DNA of 64,000 nucleotides from Arthrobacter sp. D5-1 (lineage in GTDB: Bacteria; Actinomycetota; Actinomycetes; Actinomycetales; Micrococcaceae), in assembly GCF_017357425.1 (NCBI RefSeq), contig NZ_CP014571.1:2604001-2668000 (forward strand), written 5' to 3'. Below the pieces are notes generated by a model. It did not search any database and was not told the DNA's origin. It saw nothing but the letters and a program-made list of their open reading frames with translations. Within the stretch, counting starts at the first letter, position 1. Every line of letters starts with the position of its first letter. Shown piece after piece: positions 32,838-41,763 of the stretch. The position numbers and the translations under genes were made by a program.

Positions 32838-34558
32838 ACACACCGTCCCGGATTGGCCTGGCACCACGCGTTGTACTGCTCAACGTAGACGTTGTGCTCA
32901 GCCAGCGTCTTGGAGAACTTGGTTTCTTTGCTGTCCAGGTTGATGGTGACCCAGTACATGTAGTCGTTCTGGGTGGGTTTGGCCGCAGCATCAATGGCAG
33001 TCTTGCCCGGTGAGCCGATGGGTCCAGCCGGCAACCCAACATTGGCGTACGTGTTGTACGTATTGGACTTATCAGCCTTTTCTTCCTCCGTGAGATGGAA
33101 GGATTTCTTGCCGAGTCCGTAGGTCACCGTGGCGTCAGACTGGATCAGGCCGCTGGTTTCCACATTGTTTGGCTTGAGCCTGTTGTAGATGGCGCCGGCC
33201 ACGTTTCCATAGTCCGCTTGACCGCCTTCTGCCTGCACAATACTGGCGATGGTCACGGTGTCGTACTGCTTGCCCGGTTCCGTGATTCCCTGGGACTTGA
33301 GCTCATCCAGCGTGGTAGTGGCCAACTTTTGGATGATGTCCTTGGCCGGCGTGCCGAGCGGAAAGCGGTACTCCCCCGGGGCCAGGAAGCCTTCGAGGTT
33401 CTTGGCCTTGGACGGAATGCCGAACTGTGCCGGGGCCTGGTTGAGCGCGTTGAGTTCCTGCATGGAGATACCCGAGCCCTTGGAAATGGCTTCCAGCGAC
33501 TCATTAATGCGAAGGCCCGCACTGAGGGCGAAGTACATCACCTTGGATGCGTCCTTGTTGACCAGGACATCCACTGCGTCGGAATTCTTCATCTCGGTAC
33601 GGAAGGTGAACTCGCCCGGGGACAATTCGCCGCCGTCGTTAAGGAATTCCTTGACGAAGGCATCGGCGTCGGCCACCACTTTGTTCTCGACGAGTGCTAC
33701 GGCCACCGCCTTCGGTCCGGAGCCTTCGGGCACGGTGATGTTGACCGAGCCCGTACCTGGGCCCGGATAGTCGGTGACCTTGTCCATGCCCAGCAAGGGC
33801 TTGAGGAACTGGGCCCCGATGGCTATTGCGGCAACGAAGACACCCAGCGTGATCAGCAGGGCAAGGACGCGACGACGGCGGCGGGCCTTCTTGACCGCTG
33901 CCTTGGAGGAAGCCGTCTGCTCGACAGGGGCGATGAGGTCGTGGTGGTGTTCATCCTGGTGAAGACCATCGACGAGGTGCTCATCGTGGTAAAGATCGTC
34001 CGGGTGGTGTTCATCGTGGTGAACCCCATCCGCGTGGTGCTCATCATGAAAATCGCTGTGCGGCCCATGCCCGGCGACGTCGTGCGTAGGGTCAGAGTCC
34101 TCATGCCCGGGGTGGTGATGTCCTTCCACCTCGTGGGCTTCAGCGCCCTCCAGGTGATTCCCGCCATGATCCGGTTCAGCCGGGTGCGCTTCCTCCGGAG
34201 TCTCAACGGACGGCGATTCGTCAGTGGACGCCGGGGTGGGCTCGTCGGCAGGACTCGGCGCTGTAGACACTGGTTGCGCGGCGGGAACGGGAGGAGCAGC
34301 AGGCTTTGACACGGGAACGGGTGGAACAGCCGGCACAGGTGGCGCAACCGGAGCCGGGGGCACCGCGGGAACAGGATTGGGCAGTTCAGGCTCACGGTCT
34401 GCGGACGCAGCGGCTTCCCCGGGGGTCGCTTCGGGAACGGGTACGACGTTATGGTTCTGCGTGGCGAGGAATCGTTCCCGCGCCCGCAGCTCTTTGCGGG
34501 TCAGCGGCATACCGCCGCCGGCGGTACCGCTGGAGGGGTCGTTGTTGACCGGGCTCAC
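32834..34558 (-). CDS. mltG: Endolytic murein transglycosylase MltG with His/Asp-rich cytoplasmic repeat region
   Basis: Membrane-anchored lytic transglycosylase that cuts nascent peptidoglycan, 574 residues. Residues 1-165 are low-complexity, rich in Ala, Pro, Val and Glu. Residues 169-208 are four tandem 10-residue repeats with the core HDEHHxDG. A basic cluster (RRRRR) and a single membrane span at about 231-251 follow, which places the N terminus in the cytoplasm. The extracellular YceG domain contains IVQAEGGQADYGNVAGAIYNRL with the conserved catalytic Glu and LIQSDATVTYGLG. The extension is far longer than in E. coli MltG (about 340 residues total). The GTG start overlaps the ruvX stop by 4 bases. 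Confidence 0.94.
   Translation of the reverse strand: MSPVNNDPSSGTAGGGMPLTRKELRARERFLATQNHNVVPVPEATPGEAAASADREPELPNPVPAVPPAPVAPPVPAVPPVPVSKPAAPPVPAAQPVSTAPSPADEPTPASTDESPSVETPEEAHPAEPDHGGNHLEGAEAHEVEGHHHPGHEDSDPTHDVAGHGPHSDFHDEHHADGVHHDEHHPDDLYHDEHLVDGLHQDEHHHDLIAPVEQTASSKAAVKKARRRRRVLALLITLGVFVAAIAIGAQFLKPLLGMDKVTDYPGPGTGSVNITVPEGSGPKAVAVALVENKVVADADAFVKEFLNDGGELSPGEFTFRTEMKNSDAVDVLVNKDASKVMYFALSAGLRINESLEAISKGSGISMQELNALNQAPAQFGIPSKAKNLEGFLAPGEYRFPLGTPAKDIIQKLATTTLDELKSQGITEPGKQYDTVTIASIVQAEGGQADYGNVAGAIYNRLKPNNVETSGLIQSDATVTYGLGKKSFHLTEEEKADKSNTYNTYANVGLPAGPIGSPGKTAIDAAAKPTQNDYMYWVTINLDSKETKFSKTLAEHNVYVEQYNAWCQANPGRCV
33935..34054 (-). repeat. Four tandem 30-bp repeats inside mltG
   Basis: The segment is exactly 120 bases and encodes 40 residues as four 10-residue units: DFHDEHHADG, VHHDEHHPDD, LYHDEHLVDG, LHQDEHHHDL. 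Each unit has two to five His and three or four acidic residues. At the DNA level the units are similar but not identical, which fits an old or slowly changing duplication in frame. Confidence 0.9.
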
Positions 34559-35145
34559 AGTTGCAGTCCCCTCGTAGAAGAATCGGGTTCACGGCCGGAG
34601 GCAGCCCGCAGCGTTGGGGCACTGCTGGGCTTATCGGATTGCGCCGGTGCCTGCACTCGGCGGCCAACGTCCGTTCCTCTGGCTTTTTGCATGTCAATTG
34701 CGTGCTGCAGTATTCCAGCAGCGGCAACCTGATCAACCACTTTACGGTGGTTCCTGCTGCTCATGCCAGCTTGATGCAGGTTGCGGTGTGCCGTGACGGT
34801 CGAAAGCCGCTCGTCCACAAGGCTCACGGGGATGTCCAAACCAACCCGCATCAGTTCGTTGGCGAGGAGTTCGGCGTACGCGGTGGCCATGTCTGCCGAG
34901 GCACGTTCCTCACCCTTCATGGTGCGGGGAAGGCCCACAAAGATCTGCACCGCAGGCAGTTCAGCGGCGTGCTTGACCACGAAGCGGACGTCGGAGTTCT
35001 TCTTGGCGTCGCGTAAAACAGTCTTGAAGGGTGTGGCCAGGATTCCGTCGGGATCGCAGATGGCGACGCCTACACGGACGGTGCCGACGTCTACCCCCAG
35101 CTTGATGCCCCGGGGGTAGACGTCACCGTGAGTACTTGCAGCCAC
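34555..35145 (-). CDS. ruvX: Putative pre-16S rRNA nuclease / Holliday junction resolvase RuvX (YqgF)
   Basis: RNase H-fold protein of 196 residues. Motifs of the YqgF family are LGVDVGTVRVGVAICDP (first acidic residue), FVGLPRTMKGEE (second) and VDERLSTVTAHRNL, with a further Asp in RKVVDQVAAAGIL. In E. coli YqgF acts in 16S rRNA 5'-end maturation; resolvase activity has also been proposed. A C-terminal extension of about 40 residues beyond the domain looks disordered. The GTG start lies 2 bases after the alaS stop. alaS-ruvX-mltG-aroE is a standard actinobacterial order. Confidence 0.94.
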   Translation of the reverse strand: MAASTHGDVYPRGIKLGVDVGTVRVGVAICDPDGILATPFKTVLRDAKKNSDVRFVVKHAAELPAVQIFVGLPRTMKGEERASADMATAYAELLANELMRVGLDIPVSLVDERLSTVTAHRNLHQAGMSSRNHRKVVDQVAAAGILQHAIDMQKARGTDVGRRVQAPAQSDKPSSAPTLRAASGREPDSSTRGLQL

Positions 35146-35147
35146 CG

Positions 35148-37826
35148 TCAGCGCTTGGCTATCGCATCCACCACCGCTGTGAGGGCCTCAGGGACCTTCC
35201 CAGCGTCGGCGCCGCCGCCTTGGGCGACGTCGTCTTTACCGCCACCGCCACCGCCAAGGATGCCGGCAGCAAGGCGAACCAGCGCGCCGGCCTTGACGCC
35301 TGCTTCGCGGGCGGCCTCATTGGTGGCGATGAGGATCACCGGGCGGTCATTGCTGACGCCTGCCACAGCCACCGTGGCAGCCTCCGAGCCGAGGCGGCTG
35401 CGGAGGTCCAAGGCGAGATTCCGGAGATCGTCGGCACCGCCGACCTGACCGGCGTCGTGGGCTACTACGCGCACACCCGCAGCGTCCTTTGCAGTGCCCA
35501 CAAGGTTTGCGGCAGCCGCGGCCAGCTGCTCCTTGCGAAGGCGGTCGAGTTCCTTCTCCGTTGCCTTCAGCTTGCTCAGCGTGCTGGAAATGCGGTCGGC
35601 GAGTTGCCCGGAGGGAACCTTCAGGAGTTCTGTGAGCTCAGTCACCAAGGCCCGCTCGGCGGCCAGATGACGGAATGCGTCCAGGCCAACGAAGGCTTCA
35701 ACACGGCGGTTTCCGGAGCCAACGGACTGCTCTCCCAGCAGCGAAAGGCTGCCGATGAGCGAGGTGTTGGACACGTGCGTTCCACCACACAGCTCGCGGG
35801 ACCAGGCGCCGTCGATCTCCACGACGCGCACTTCGCTGCCATAGTTTTCGCCGAACAGTGCCATGGCACCCAGCGCCTTGGCTTCAGCGAGCCCCATCAC
35901 CTTGGTGTCTACCCGGTAATTGTTCCGGATGGCGATGTTGGAGACTTCTTCGATCTCGGACCGCGTGGCTGTGCTCAGACCCTCGCCCCAGGCGAAGTCG
36001 AAACGCAGGTAGCCGGCTTTGTTGTAGGAGCCACGCTGGGTAGCTTCAGGGCCCAGGATTTGATGCAGGGCGGCGTGCACAATGTGCGTGCCGGTGTGGG
36101 CCTGCTCGGCTGCGTGGCGACGTTCACGGTCGACGGCGGCGCGCACCAACGCATCTGAGGCAATCTCGCCTTCGCGGACAATAGCCTTGTGCACGCTCAG
36201 GCCCTTGATGGGCCGCTGAACGTCCAGGACCTCCACCACGAAGCCATCGCCGGTGATGAGGCCGGTGTCAGCGGACTGGCCGCCCGCTTCGGCATAGAAC
36301 GGGGTTTCGTTGAGGACCAGCTCAATTTCGTCGCCGGTGGAGGCATGCCCTACAGCACGGCCACCGCTGACGATGCCGCGGACCGTGGATTCGCCCTCAA
36401 GTTCGTCATAGCCCGTGAAGACGGTCTCGCCCTTGCCCAGGAGATCCTGGTAGGCGCTGAGGTCCGCGTGGCCACCCTTCTTACCCTTGGCATCAGCCTG
36501 TGCACGCTGGCGCTGCTCGAGCATGAGCGAGCGGAATCCTGCTTCGTCCACCTTGAGGCCGGCCTCTTCCGCCATTTCCAGCGTCAGGTCGATCGGGAAC
36601 CCATAGGTGTCGTGCAGGGCAAAGGCGTCGGCGCCGGAGAGCGGAACACCGGCAGCCTTCGATTCCGCCACGGCATCCTCGAGGCGGGCCGTGCCCGAAG
36701 CAATGGTGCGCAGGAACGCCTTTTCTTCGGCGTAGGCAATGCGGCTGATCCGGGCGAAATCCGTCTCCACCACGGGGTAGACGCCCTTCATGGCGTCACG
36801 GGAGGCGGGAAGAAGGTCCGGCAGGCAGGCCTTTTCGACGCCGAGCAGCCGCATGGCGCGGACTGCGCGTCGAATGAGGCGGCGCAGCACATAGCCACGG
36901 CCTTCGTTGGACGGCGAAACACCATCAGCAATCAGCATCAGGGCAGAACGAATGTGGTCTCCGACGACGCGCATACGGACGTCGTCCGTGTGGTGCGGGT
37001 CCTCCGGAGACTCGGCCGAGGTGTACTCCCGGCCGGACAGTTCTGCAGCCTTGTCGATGACCGGGCGGACCTGGTCGGTTTCGTACATGTTCTCGACGCC
37101 CTGGAGGATCATCGCGAGACGTTCCATGCCCAGGCCGGTGTCAATGTTCTTCTGCGGGAGCTCTCCCACGATGTCGAAGTCCACCTTGGAACGGACATTT
37201 TCGATCTGGTACTGCATGAACACGAGGTTCCAGATCTCGATGTACCGGGTCTCATCGGCCAACGGGCCGCCTTCGATGCCGTAGGCGGGGCCGCGATCGT
37301 AGTAGATCTCCGAGCAGGGACCGGCAGGACCCGGCTGGCCGGTGGACCAGTAGTTGTCGGCTTTGCCCATTCGCTGGATGCGCTCGGCCGGGATGCCGGT
37401 GTTCTTGAGCCAGAGTTCCTTGGCTTCGTCGTCTTCTTCGTAGACAGTCACCCAGAGGCGCTCGGCGGGAAGTCCGTAGCCGCCGTCGTCAACGCTGGTG
37501 GTGAGCAGCTCGAACGCGAACTTGATGGCGTCTTCCTTGAAGTAGTCGCCAAAGGAGAAGTTGCCGCACATCTGGAAGAACGTCCCGTGGCGGGCCGTTT
37601 TCCCCACTTCCTCGATGTCTCCGGTGCGGATGCATTTCTGGACGCTCGTGGCACGGCTGTACGGGGGTTCTTCGCGCGCAGTCAGGTACGGAATGAACGG
37701 CACCATTCCGGCGACGGTGAAGAGAAGGGACGGGTCGCTGGAAACGAGCGACGCGGAGGGAACGGCGGTGTGGCCCTTGCTGACAAAAAAGTCCACCCAG
37801 CGTTTGGTGATCTCCTGCGACTTCAT
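35148..37826 (-). CDS. alaS: Alanyl-tRNA synthetase
   Basis: Class II synthetase of 892 residues that charges tRNA-Ala. It has the N-terminal catalytic core (SKGHTAVPSASLVSSDPSLLFTVAGM), the editing domain with zinc ligands HTGTHIVHAAL and CGGTHVSNT, and a C-terminal DHHA1 domain with an Ala/Gly-rich end (AAGILGGGGGGKDDVAQGGG). ATG 37826 is chosen because homology starts with MKSQEITKRWVDFF; the ORF is open 78 bases further up without family similarity. AGAAGGG lies about 14 bases upstream, a rather long spacing. Confidence 0.97.
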   Translation of the reverse strand: MKSQEITKRWVDFFVSKGHTAVPSASLVSSDPSLLFTVAGMVPFIPYLTAREEPPYSRATSVQKCIRTGDIEEVGKTARHGTFFQMCGNFSFGDYFKEDAIKFAFELLTTSVDDGGYGLPAERLWVTVYEEDDEAKELWLKNTGIPAERIQRMGKADNYWSTGQPGPAGPCSEIYYDRGPAYGIEGGPLADETRYIEIWNLVFMQYQIENVRSKVDFDIVGELPQKNIDTGLGMERLAMILQGVENMYETDQVRPVIDKAAELSGREYTSAESPEDPHHTDDVRMRVVGDHIRSALMLIADGVSPSNEGRGYVLRRLIRRAVRAMRLLGVEKACLPDLLPASRDAMKGVYPVVETDFARISRIAYAEEKAFLRTIASGTARLEDAVAESKAAGVPLSGADAFALHDTYGFPIDLTLEMAEEAGLKVDEAGFRSLMLEQRQRAQADAKGKKGGHADLSAYQDLLGKGETVFTGYDELEGESTVRGIVSGGRAVGHASTGDEIELVLNETPFYAEAGGQSADTGLITGDGFVVEVLDVQRPIKGLSVHKAIVREGEIASDALVRAAVDRERRHAAEQAHTGTHIVHAALHQILGPEATQRGSYNKAGYLRFDFAWGEGLSTATRSEIEEVSNIAIRNNYRVDTKVMGLAEAKALGAMALFGENYGSEVRVVEIDGAWSRELCGGTHVSNTSLIGSLSLLGEQSVGSGNRRVEAFVGLDAFRHLAAERALVTELTELLKVPSGQLADRISSTLSKLKATEKELDRLRKEQLAAAAANLVGTAKDAAGVRVVAHDAGQVGGADDLRNLALDLRSRLGSEAATVAVAGVSNDRPVILIATNEAAREAGVKAGALVRLAAGILGGGGGGKDDVAQGGGADAGKVPEALTAVVDAIAKR

Positions 37827-37940
37827 TAGCTGATTACTTACCCTTCTCAATTCACTGCACGTCATGTGCGCGGTACCGGCTGGTGCCGTTCCGCAGTTTT
37901 CCATTCTGCCCTGTTGCGGGCGTGGGAGCGAACCGCTCCG

Positions 37941-38171
37941 CTAGCGTCGGCTTGCTCCGGCGTCGTCAATCCCCAACGCCGCCCGAAGGTCCTCTTCCCG
38001 CTGGTGCATGCCCGTCCGGACCGCGTCGGCGAAATCGAACAAGCCATCAGCCATCCGGCCCACGGCACGGTTCAAGCCCTCAGGACCGATGTTCGCCTGG
38101 GCTTCAGTGATCTTCCGGAAGGCAATGACGCCGATGGCGACGCCGATGCCCATCCACACAATTCTTTTCAT
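37941..38171 (-). CDS. Small membrane-anchored protein, DUF6167-like
   Basis: A 76-residue protein with one N-terminal hydrophobic span (residues 3-18, RIVWMGIGVAIGVIAF) and a short amphipathic helical tail (GLNRAVGRMADGLFDFADAVRTGMHQREEDLRAAL). It corresponds to the small protein usually found between the DUF948 gene and alaS in Actinobacteria (DUF6167). Function is unknown. The ATG start has AGGGAGAAAG about 6 bases upstream. Its position suggests co-transcription with the DUF948 gene and alaS. Confidence 0.75.
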   Translation of the reverse strand: MKRIVWMGIGVAIGVIAFRKITEAQANIGPEGLNRAVGRMADGLFDFADAVRTGMHQREEDLRAALGIDDAGASRR

Positions 38172-38224
38172 TGGTTTCTTTCTCCCTCTTATTCAGCGAC
38201 TGTATAGGGCAGCTGCTGCGCAGG

Positions 38225-38599
38225 TCAGCGGCTGCGGCGGCCGGAGGAAGGTGCACGACGGCCGGCGAAGGCGGAACGTACGCCATAGCTGAAGGCAGCC
38301 ACCTTGATCAAGGGAGAACCCACCGTGGCCGCCACCAGAGAGGACAACGCGGAGATGTTGGCCGAGGCATCGGAGACGTTCGAGGCGATCCCGTCAACCT
38401 TCTTCAGCTGCTGGTTGGTGGTGGTAACCGTAGCGGTCACTTCATCCATCAAGGGGGTTGCACCGTCGCTGATGGACCGGATGGAGGTGCGGACCTCGTC
38501 AAAAACGCCACCCAGCTTCAAGATTGGCACAGCCAACAACAACACAAGGAGCGCGAAGACTCCTGCTGCGATGAGGCCGGCGATGTCGCCACCAGACAT
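38225..38599 (-). CDS. DUF948 domain-containing membrane protein
   Basis: A 124-residue protein with an N-terminal membrane span (residues 6-28, IAGLIAAGVFALLVLLLAVPILKL) and a helical region with heptad character (VFDEVRTSIRSISDGATPLMDEVTATVTTTNQQLKKVDG), matching DUF948. The C terminus is basic (AGRRAPSSGRRSR). It is the first gene upstream of the DUF6167 gene and alaS. Family function is not established; methyl-accepting-chemotaxis-like coiled structure is only a resemblance. ATG 38599 follows TAGGAGAAGAG. Confidence 0.8.
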   Translation of the reverse strand: MSGGDIAGLIAAGVFALLVLLLAVPILKLGGVFDEVRTSIRSISDGATPLMDEVTATVTTTNQQLKKVDGIASNVSDASANISALSSLVAATVGSPLIKVAAFSYGVRSAFAGRRAPSSGRRSR

Positions 38600-38701
38600 A
38601 GAACTCTTCTCCTAGGGTTGTTGCATTGCCCTGCACCAGCCGCTGAACGGCTTTGGACAAGGCCTCCCAAGTACCTTACCCACTTTGGACCGGTACCTTA
38701 C

Positions 38702-38743
38702 ATACAAAGAAGCCCGCGGCATGTGCCACGGGCTTCTTTGTAT
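38702..38743. terminator. Terminator after rpsD
   Basis: ATACAAAGAAGCCCG (38702-38716) pairs perfectly over 15 bp with CGGGCTTCTTTGTAT (38729-38743) around a 12-base loop. The T-rich base of the stem serves the minus-strand rpsD transcript, which ends 14 bases upstream. Confidence 0.88.
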
Positions 38744-38756
38744 ACGCTGCTTGAAT

Positions 38757-39377
38757 TTAGCGAGCGTAGAATTCGACGACGAGCTGCTCTTCGCAGATCA
38801 CGGGGACCTCAGAGCGCTTGGGGCGACGAACCAGGCGTGCCTGCAGGGCCTCGATCTTGACGTCCAGGTACGGCGGCACGTTGTTCAGAACATGTGCGCC
38901 TGCAGCTGCCACCTGGAACGGGGGCATGACCTCGGAGCGGCTGTGAACGTGGATGAGCTGGCCTTCGCCAACGCGGAAGGACGGGCGGTCCACGCGGATG
39001 CCGTCAACCATGATGTGGCGGTGCACAACCAGCTGGCGGGCCTGTGCGATGGTGCGGGCGAAGCCTGCACGGAGCACAAGGGCGTCCAGACGCATTTCGA
39101 GCAGCTCAACCAGGTTTTCACCGGTCAGGCCCTTGGTGCGGCGTGCTTCTTCGAAGGCACGGGTCATCTGGGCTTCGCGGATGCCGTACTGGGCGCGCAG
39201 ACGCTGCTTTTCGCGCAGACGTACGGCGTAGTCGGAGTCCTGCTTCTTGCGGGCACGGCCATGCTCACCGGGGCCGTACGGGCGGCGCTCCATGTACTTG
39301 GCGGCCTTGGGGGTCAGAGCGATGCCGAGTGCACGCGAAAGGCGTGCGGTACGGCGAGCACGAGTGTTGTTAGCCAC
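38757..39377 (-). CDS. rpsD: 30S ribosomal protein S4
   Basis: Primary 16S rRNA-binding protein of the 30S body, 206 residues. It has the N-terminal S4 region (ARRTARLSRALGIALTPKAAKYMERRPYGPGEHG) and the S4 RNA-binding fold RLDALVLRAGFARTIAQARQLVVHRHIMVDGIRVDRPSFRV. Start GTG 39377 has GGAAGGACAC upstream with good spacing. It stands alone, not in the alpha operon, as usual in Actinobacteria. The 217-base gap before it holds the presumed promoter (a TACGAT -10-like box near 39535 on the minus strand) and a leader of roughly 150 bases with no recognised motif. Confidence 0.98.
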   Translation of the reverse strand: MANNTRARRTARLSRALGIALTPKAAKYMERRPYGPGEHGRARKKQDSDYAVRLREKQRLRAQYGIREAQMTRAFEEARRTKGLTGENLVELLEMRLDALVLRAGFARTIAQARQLVVHRHIMVDGIRVDRPSFRVGEGQLIHVHSRSEVMPPFQVAAAGAHVLNNVPPYLDVKIEALQARLVRRPKRSEVPVICEEQLVVEFYAR

Positions 39378-39594
39378 TTGTGTCCTTCCAATTACTGCGG
39401 TGTGTCAGTGTTACTGGCCTCCATCAGGGAGAGCATCGGCCAACCGCTGCCTCTTGCTACTAGCCCGGGCGCACAGCACTGTTGAAGGAATCTTCAGTGG
39501 GATTGTGCGTCGGGCCATGCCAGACAAGGATCAATCGTACCATGCACAACGTGGTTGACGCCGGTGGGCCTTCGAGGGGAATGGGCGCCCTTGC

Positions 39595-41118
39595 CTACTC
39601 CCCACGCACTATCTTGCGGAGCCGTTCCAACCTGGCGGCAATATCCCGTTCGGCTCCGTTATTGGTGGGCTGGTAGTAGTCCTTCCCCACCAAATCGTCG
39701 GGCGGGTACTGCTGGGTTGCCACACCGTGCGGTTCGTCATGTGCGTACTTGTAGCTCTTGCCATGCCCCAATTGTTTTGCCCCGGGGTAATGCGCATCCC
39801 GCAAATGCATGGGGATGCCACCGCCAAACCCTGCCCGGACATCAGCCACCGCTTTGTTCAAGCCCATATACGCGGCATTGGATTTCGGCGCGGTAGCCAA
39901 ATGGACCACAGCTTCGGCGAGGACGATCCGCCCCTCGGGCATGCCGATCAACTGCACCGCCTGGGCCGCCGCCACTGCCGTTTGCAGCGCTGTGGGATCG
40001 GCCATTCCAATGTCTTCAGCGGCGGAAATCACGATGCGTCGTGCAACAAACCGTGGATCTTCGCCCGCTTCAAGCATGCGGGCCAGGTAATGCAGCGCGG
40101 CATCGACATCCGAGCCACGGATGGATTTGATGAAAGCACTGGCGACGTCGTAATGCTGGTCCCCGGCACGGTCATAGCGAACCGCCGCGGCGTCCAAGGC
40201 ACGCTCGGTATGGCGCAGTTCCACCAGCACCGGAGCGTCAGGGGTGCCGTCGCCGGCGAGCCCCGGCTCGCCGTCGTCGTTGATTGGTCCAGCGTCGCCG
40301 TCCTCCCCCGGCACGGCATCGGTACCGTCCGGTTCGGGCCCGACGGCGGTGCTGTCACCGAACGCGACCCCGGCAGCGGCTTCCAGCGCGGTCAACGCCC
40401 TGCGGGCATCGCCGCCGGAGAGGCGCACCAGATGGTCCAGCGCCTCCGGGCTGAGCTCCACACGTCCGGCAAGGCCGCGCGCATCGGCGACGGCACGTTG
40501 CAGCAGTCCCCCAATGTCGTCATCGGTGAGCGGCTTCAGCGTCAGCAACAGGGACCTCGACAACAGGGGCGACACCACCGAGAATGACGGGTTTTCCGTG
40601 GTGGCGGCGACGAGCACCACCCAGCGGTTCTCGACACCCGGCAGCAGGGCGTCCTGCTGGGCCTTGTTAAAGCGATGGATCTCGTCCAGGAAGAGGACGG
40701 TGGTTTTCTTATAGAGGTCGCGGGCCGTCAAGGCCTCATCCATGACGCGCCGGACATCCTTGACGCCTGCGGTGATCGCAGACAATTCCACGAACTTCCT
40801 TCCGGGACCCCGCGCGATCACATGGGCCAGCGTGGTTTTTCCCGTCCCCGGAGGCCCCCAAAGGATCACGGAGCTCGGTCCGGCAGGACCGGCAGCTTCG
40901 GCCCCGGCTGCCAACTGCCGGAGAGGCGAACCATGGCCCAACAGGTGCTGCTGCCCCACGACGTCGTCCAAGGTACGGGGGCGCATCCGCACGGCGAGGG
41001 GACTGCGCTGGGACGCCATCCAGTGCGCGTCGGAAGGCCCCCCGGGCGAATGCGGCGAGACCGCCGGTTCCTCCGACCCGTCGTCGTTGTCAGCACCGGC
41101 ACCAAAGAGATCTTCCAC
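39595..41118 (-). CDS. rarA: Replication-associated recombination protein A (AAA ATPase)
   Basis: RarA/MgsA clamp-loader-like AAA+ ATPase acting at stalled replication forks, 507 residues. Walker A is [10 protein letters not shown], Walker [15 protein letters not shown], and sensor 1 [11 protein letters not shown]. The C-terminal tetramerisation domain has [27 protein letters not shown] Gly/Asp/Pro-rich insertion of about 45 residues ([21 protein letters not shown] region, near residues 265-300) separates the AAA lid from the C-terminal domain and is longer than in E. coli RarA. GTG 41118 is the start. It is divergent from the acVLRF1-like gene, with only 42 bases between starts. Confidence 0.95.
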   Translation of the reverse strand: MEDLFGAGADNDDGSEEPAVSPHSPGGPSDAHWMASQRSPLAVRMRPRTLDDVVGQQHLLGHGSPLRQLAAGAEAAGPAGPSSVILWGPPGTGKTTLAHVIARGPGRKFVELSAITAGVKDVRRVMDEALTARDLYKKTTVLFLDEIHRFNKAQQDALLPGVENRWVVLVAATTENPSFSVVSPLLSRSLLLTLKPLTDDDIGGLLQRAVADARGLAGRVELSPEALDHLVRLSGGDARRALTALEAAAGVAFGDSTAVGPEPDGTDAVPGEDGDAGPINDDGEPGLAGDGTPDAPVLVELRHTERALDAAAVRYDRAGDQHYDVASAFIKSIRGSDVDAALHYLARMLEAGEDPRFVARRIVISAAEDIGMADPTALQTAVAAAQAVQLIGMPEGRIVLAEAVVHLATAPKSNAAYMGLNKAVADVRAGFGGGIPMHLRDAHYPGAKQLGHGKSYKYAHDEPHGVATQQYPPDDLVGKDYYQPTNNGAERDIAARLERLRKIVRGE

Positions 41119-41160
41119 ATGGATAGGCTACTCATAGTTCCAGCAAAGGAGACATCCACC

Positions 41161-41763
41161 ATGGACCGCCGAGCATCTGCCCCGCGCCACCAGGCCATCC
41201 GGACCGCCTTGGTGTCCGCCACCAGGTTGCAGGGCTGGGTGGAACGGTTCGCGGCAGGCCACGGTCCCGTGGTGGAAGACCTCCACGACGGCGGCCTCCT
41301 CCTGCGCGCAGCCGACGGAGCCACCGCGCTGCTAAAGGCGCCATGGCCATCCGACGGACGCCCCGGCCGGGGAAGCAGCGAACTCCACCGCCTCGCCTCA
41401 TTGGCCGCCCAGGAACGCGGGCTGGGCCTGGTGCTGGTCCGGCGCGGCGGTTACGCTGTGGCCTCGGCCAGCGGCACCACCATCATCGCTTCCAAGAGCG
41501 GGAACCGATTCATCGATGCCAGGTCCACGGCGGAACATGCGGCCAGGATCTTCACGGAGCACCTGATGGAGTACATCGTGCCCGGCGGAGACAGGGCCTT
41601 GGTGGATCAGGTCCTTGCGCAGCCCGCCCTCAAGGCTTTCACAGGCCGCACACGGCTGGCATTCCTGGACATTCAGGAGATCAAATCCGCGGCCCTGCAG
41701 AAAGCGGCAGCAGACGCCTGCTCGATCCGGATTACTGTGACCGATCCGGGGGCGGCGGGTTAG
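41161..41763 (+). CDS. acVLRF1-like (actinobacterial Vms1-like release factor) homologue lacking the catalytic loop
   Basis: A 200-residue protein whose blocks RLQGWVERFAAGHG, GLLLRAADGATAL, LVLVRRGGYAVA, ASKSGNRFIDAR and DRALVDQVLAQPAL match the order of actinobacterial Vms1-like release factors (acVLRF1), peptidyl-tRNA hydrolases proposed for ribosome rescue. In those, as I recall them, a segment of about 30 residues with the catalytic Gln (GGWSQQRF type) follows the ASK-G-R block. Here the chain goes from DARS (about residue 119) straight to AEHAARIFTEH, with no such loop. ATG 41161 has AAAGGAGA well placed. It could be an inactive paralogue or have another role. Homology is from memory of the family. 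Confidence 0.6.
   Translation: MDRRASAPRHQAIRTALVSATRLQGWVERFAAGHGPVVEDLHDGGLLLRAADGATALLKAPWPSDGRPGRGSSELHRLASLAAQERGLGLVLVRRGGYAVASASGTTIIASKSGNRFIDARSTAEHAARIFTEHLMEYIVPGGDRALVDQVLAQPALKAFTGRTRLAFLDIQEIKSAALQKAAADACSIRITVTDPGAAG

Noticed and set aside
36189..37829. Plus-strand ORF of 546 codons opposite alaS
   Set aside because: Antisense shadow of a well-supported alaS; no motif, no ribosome-binding site.
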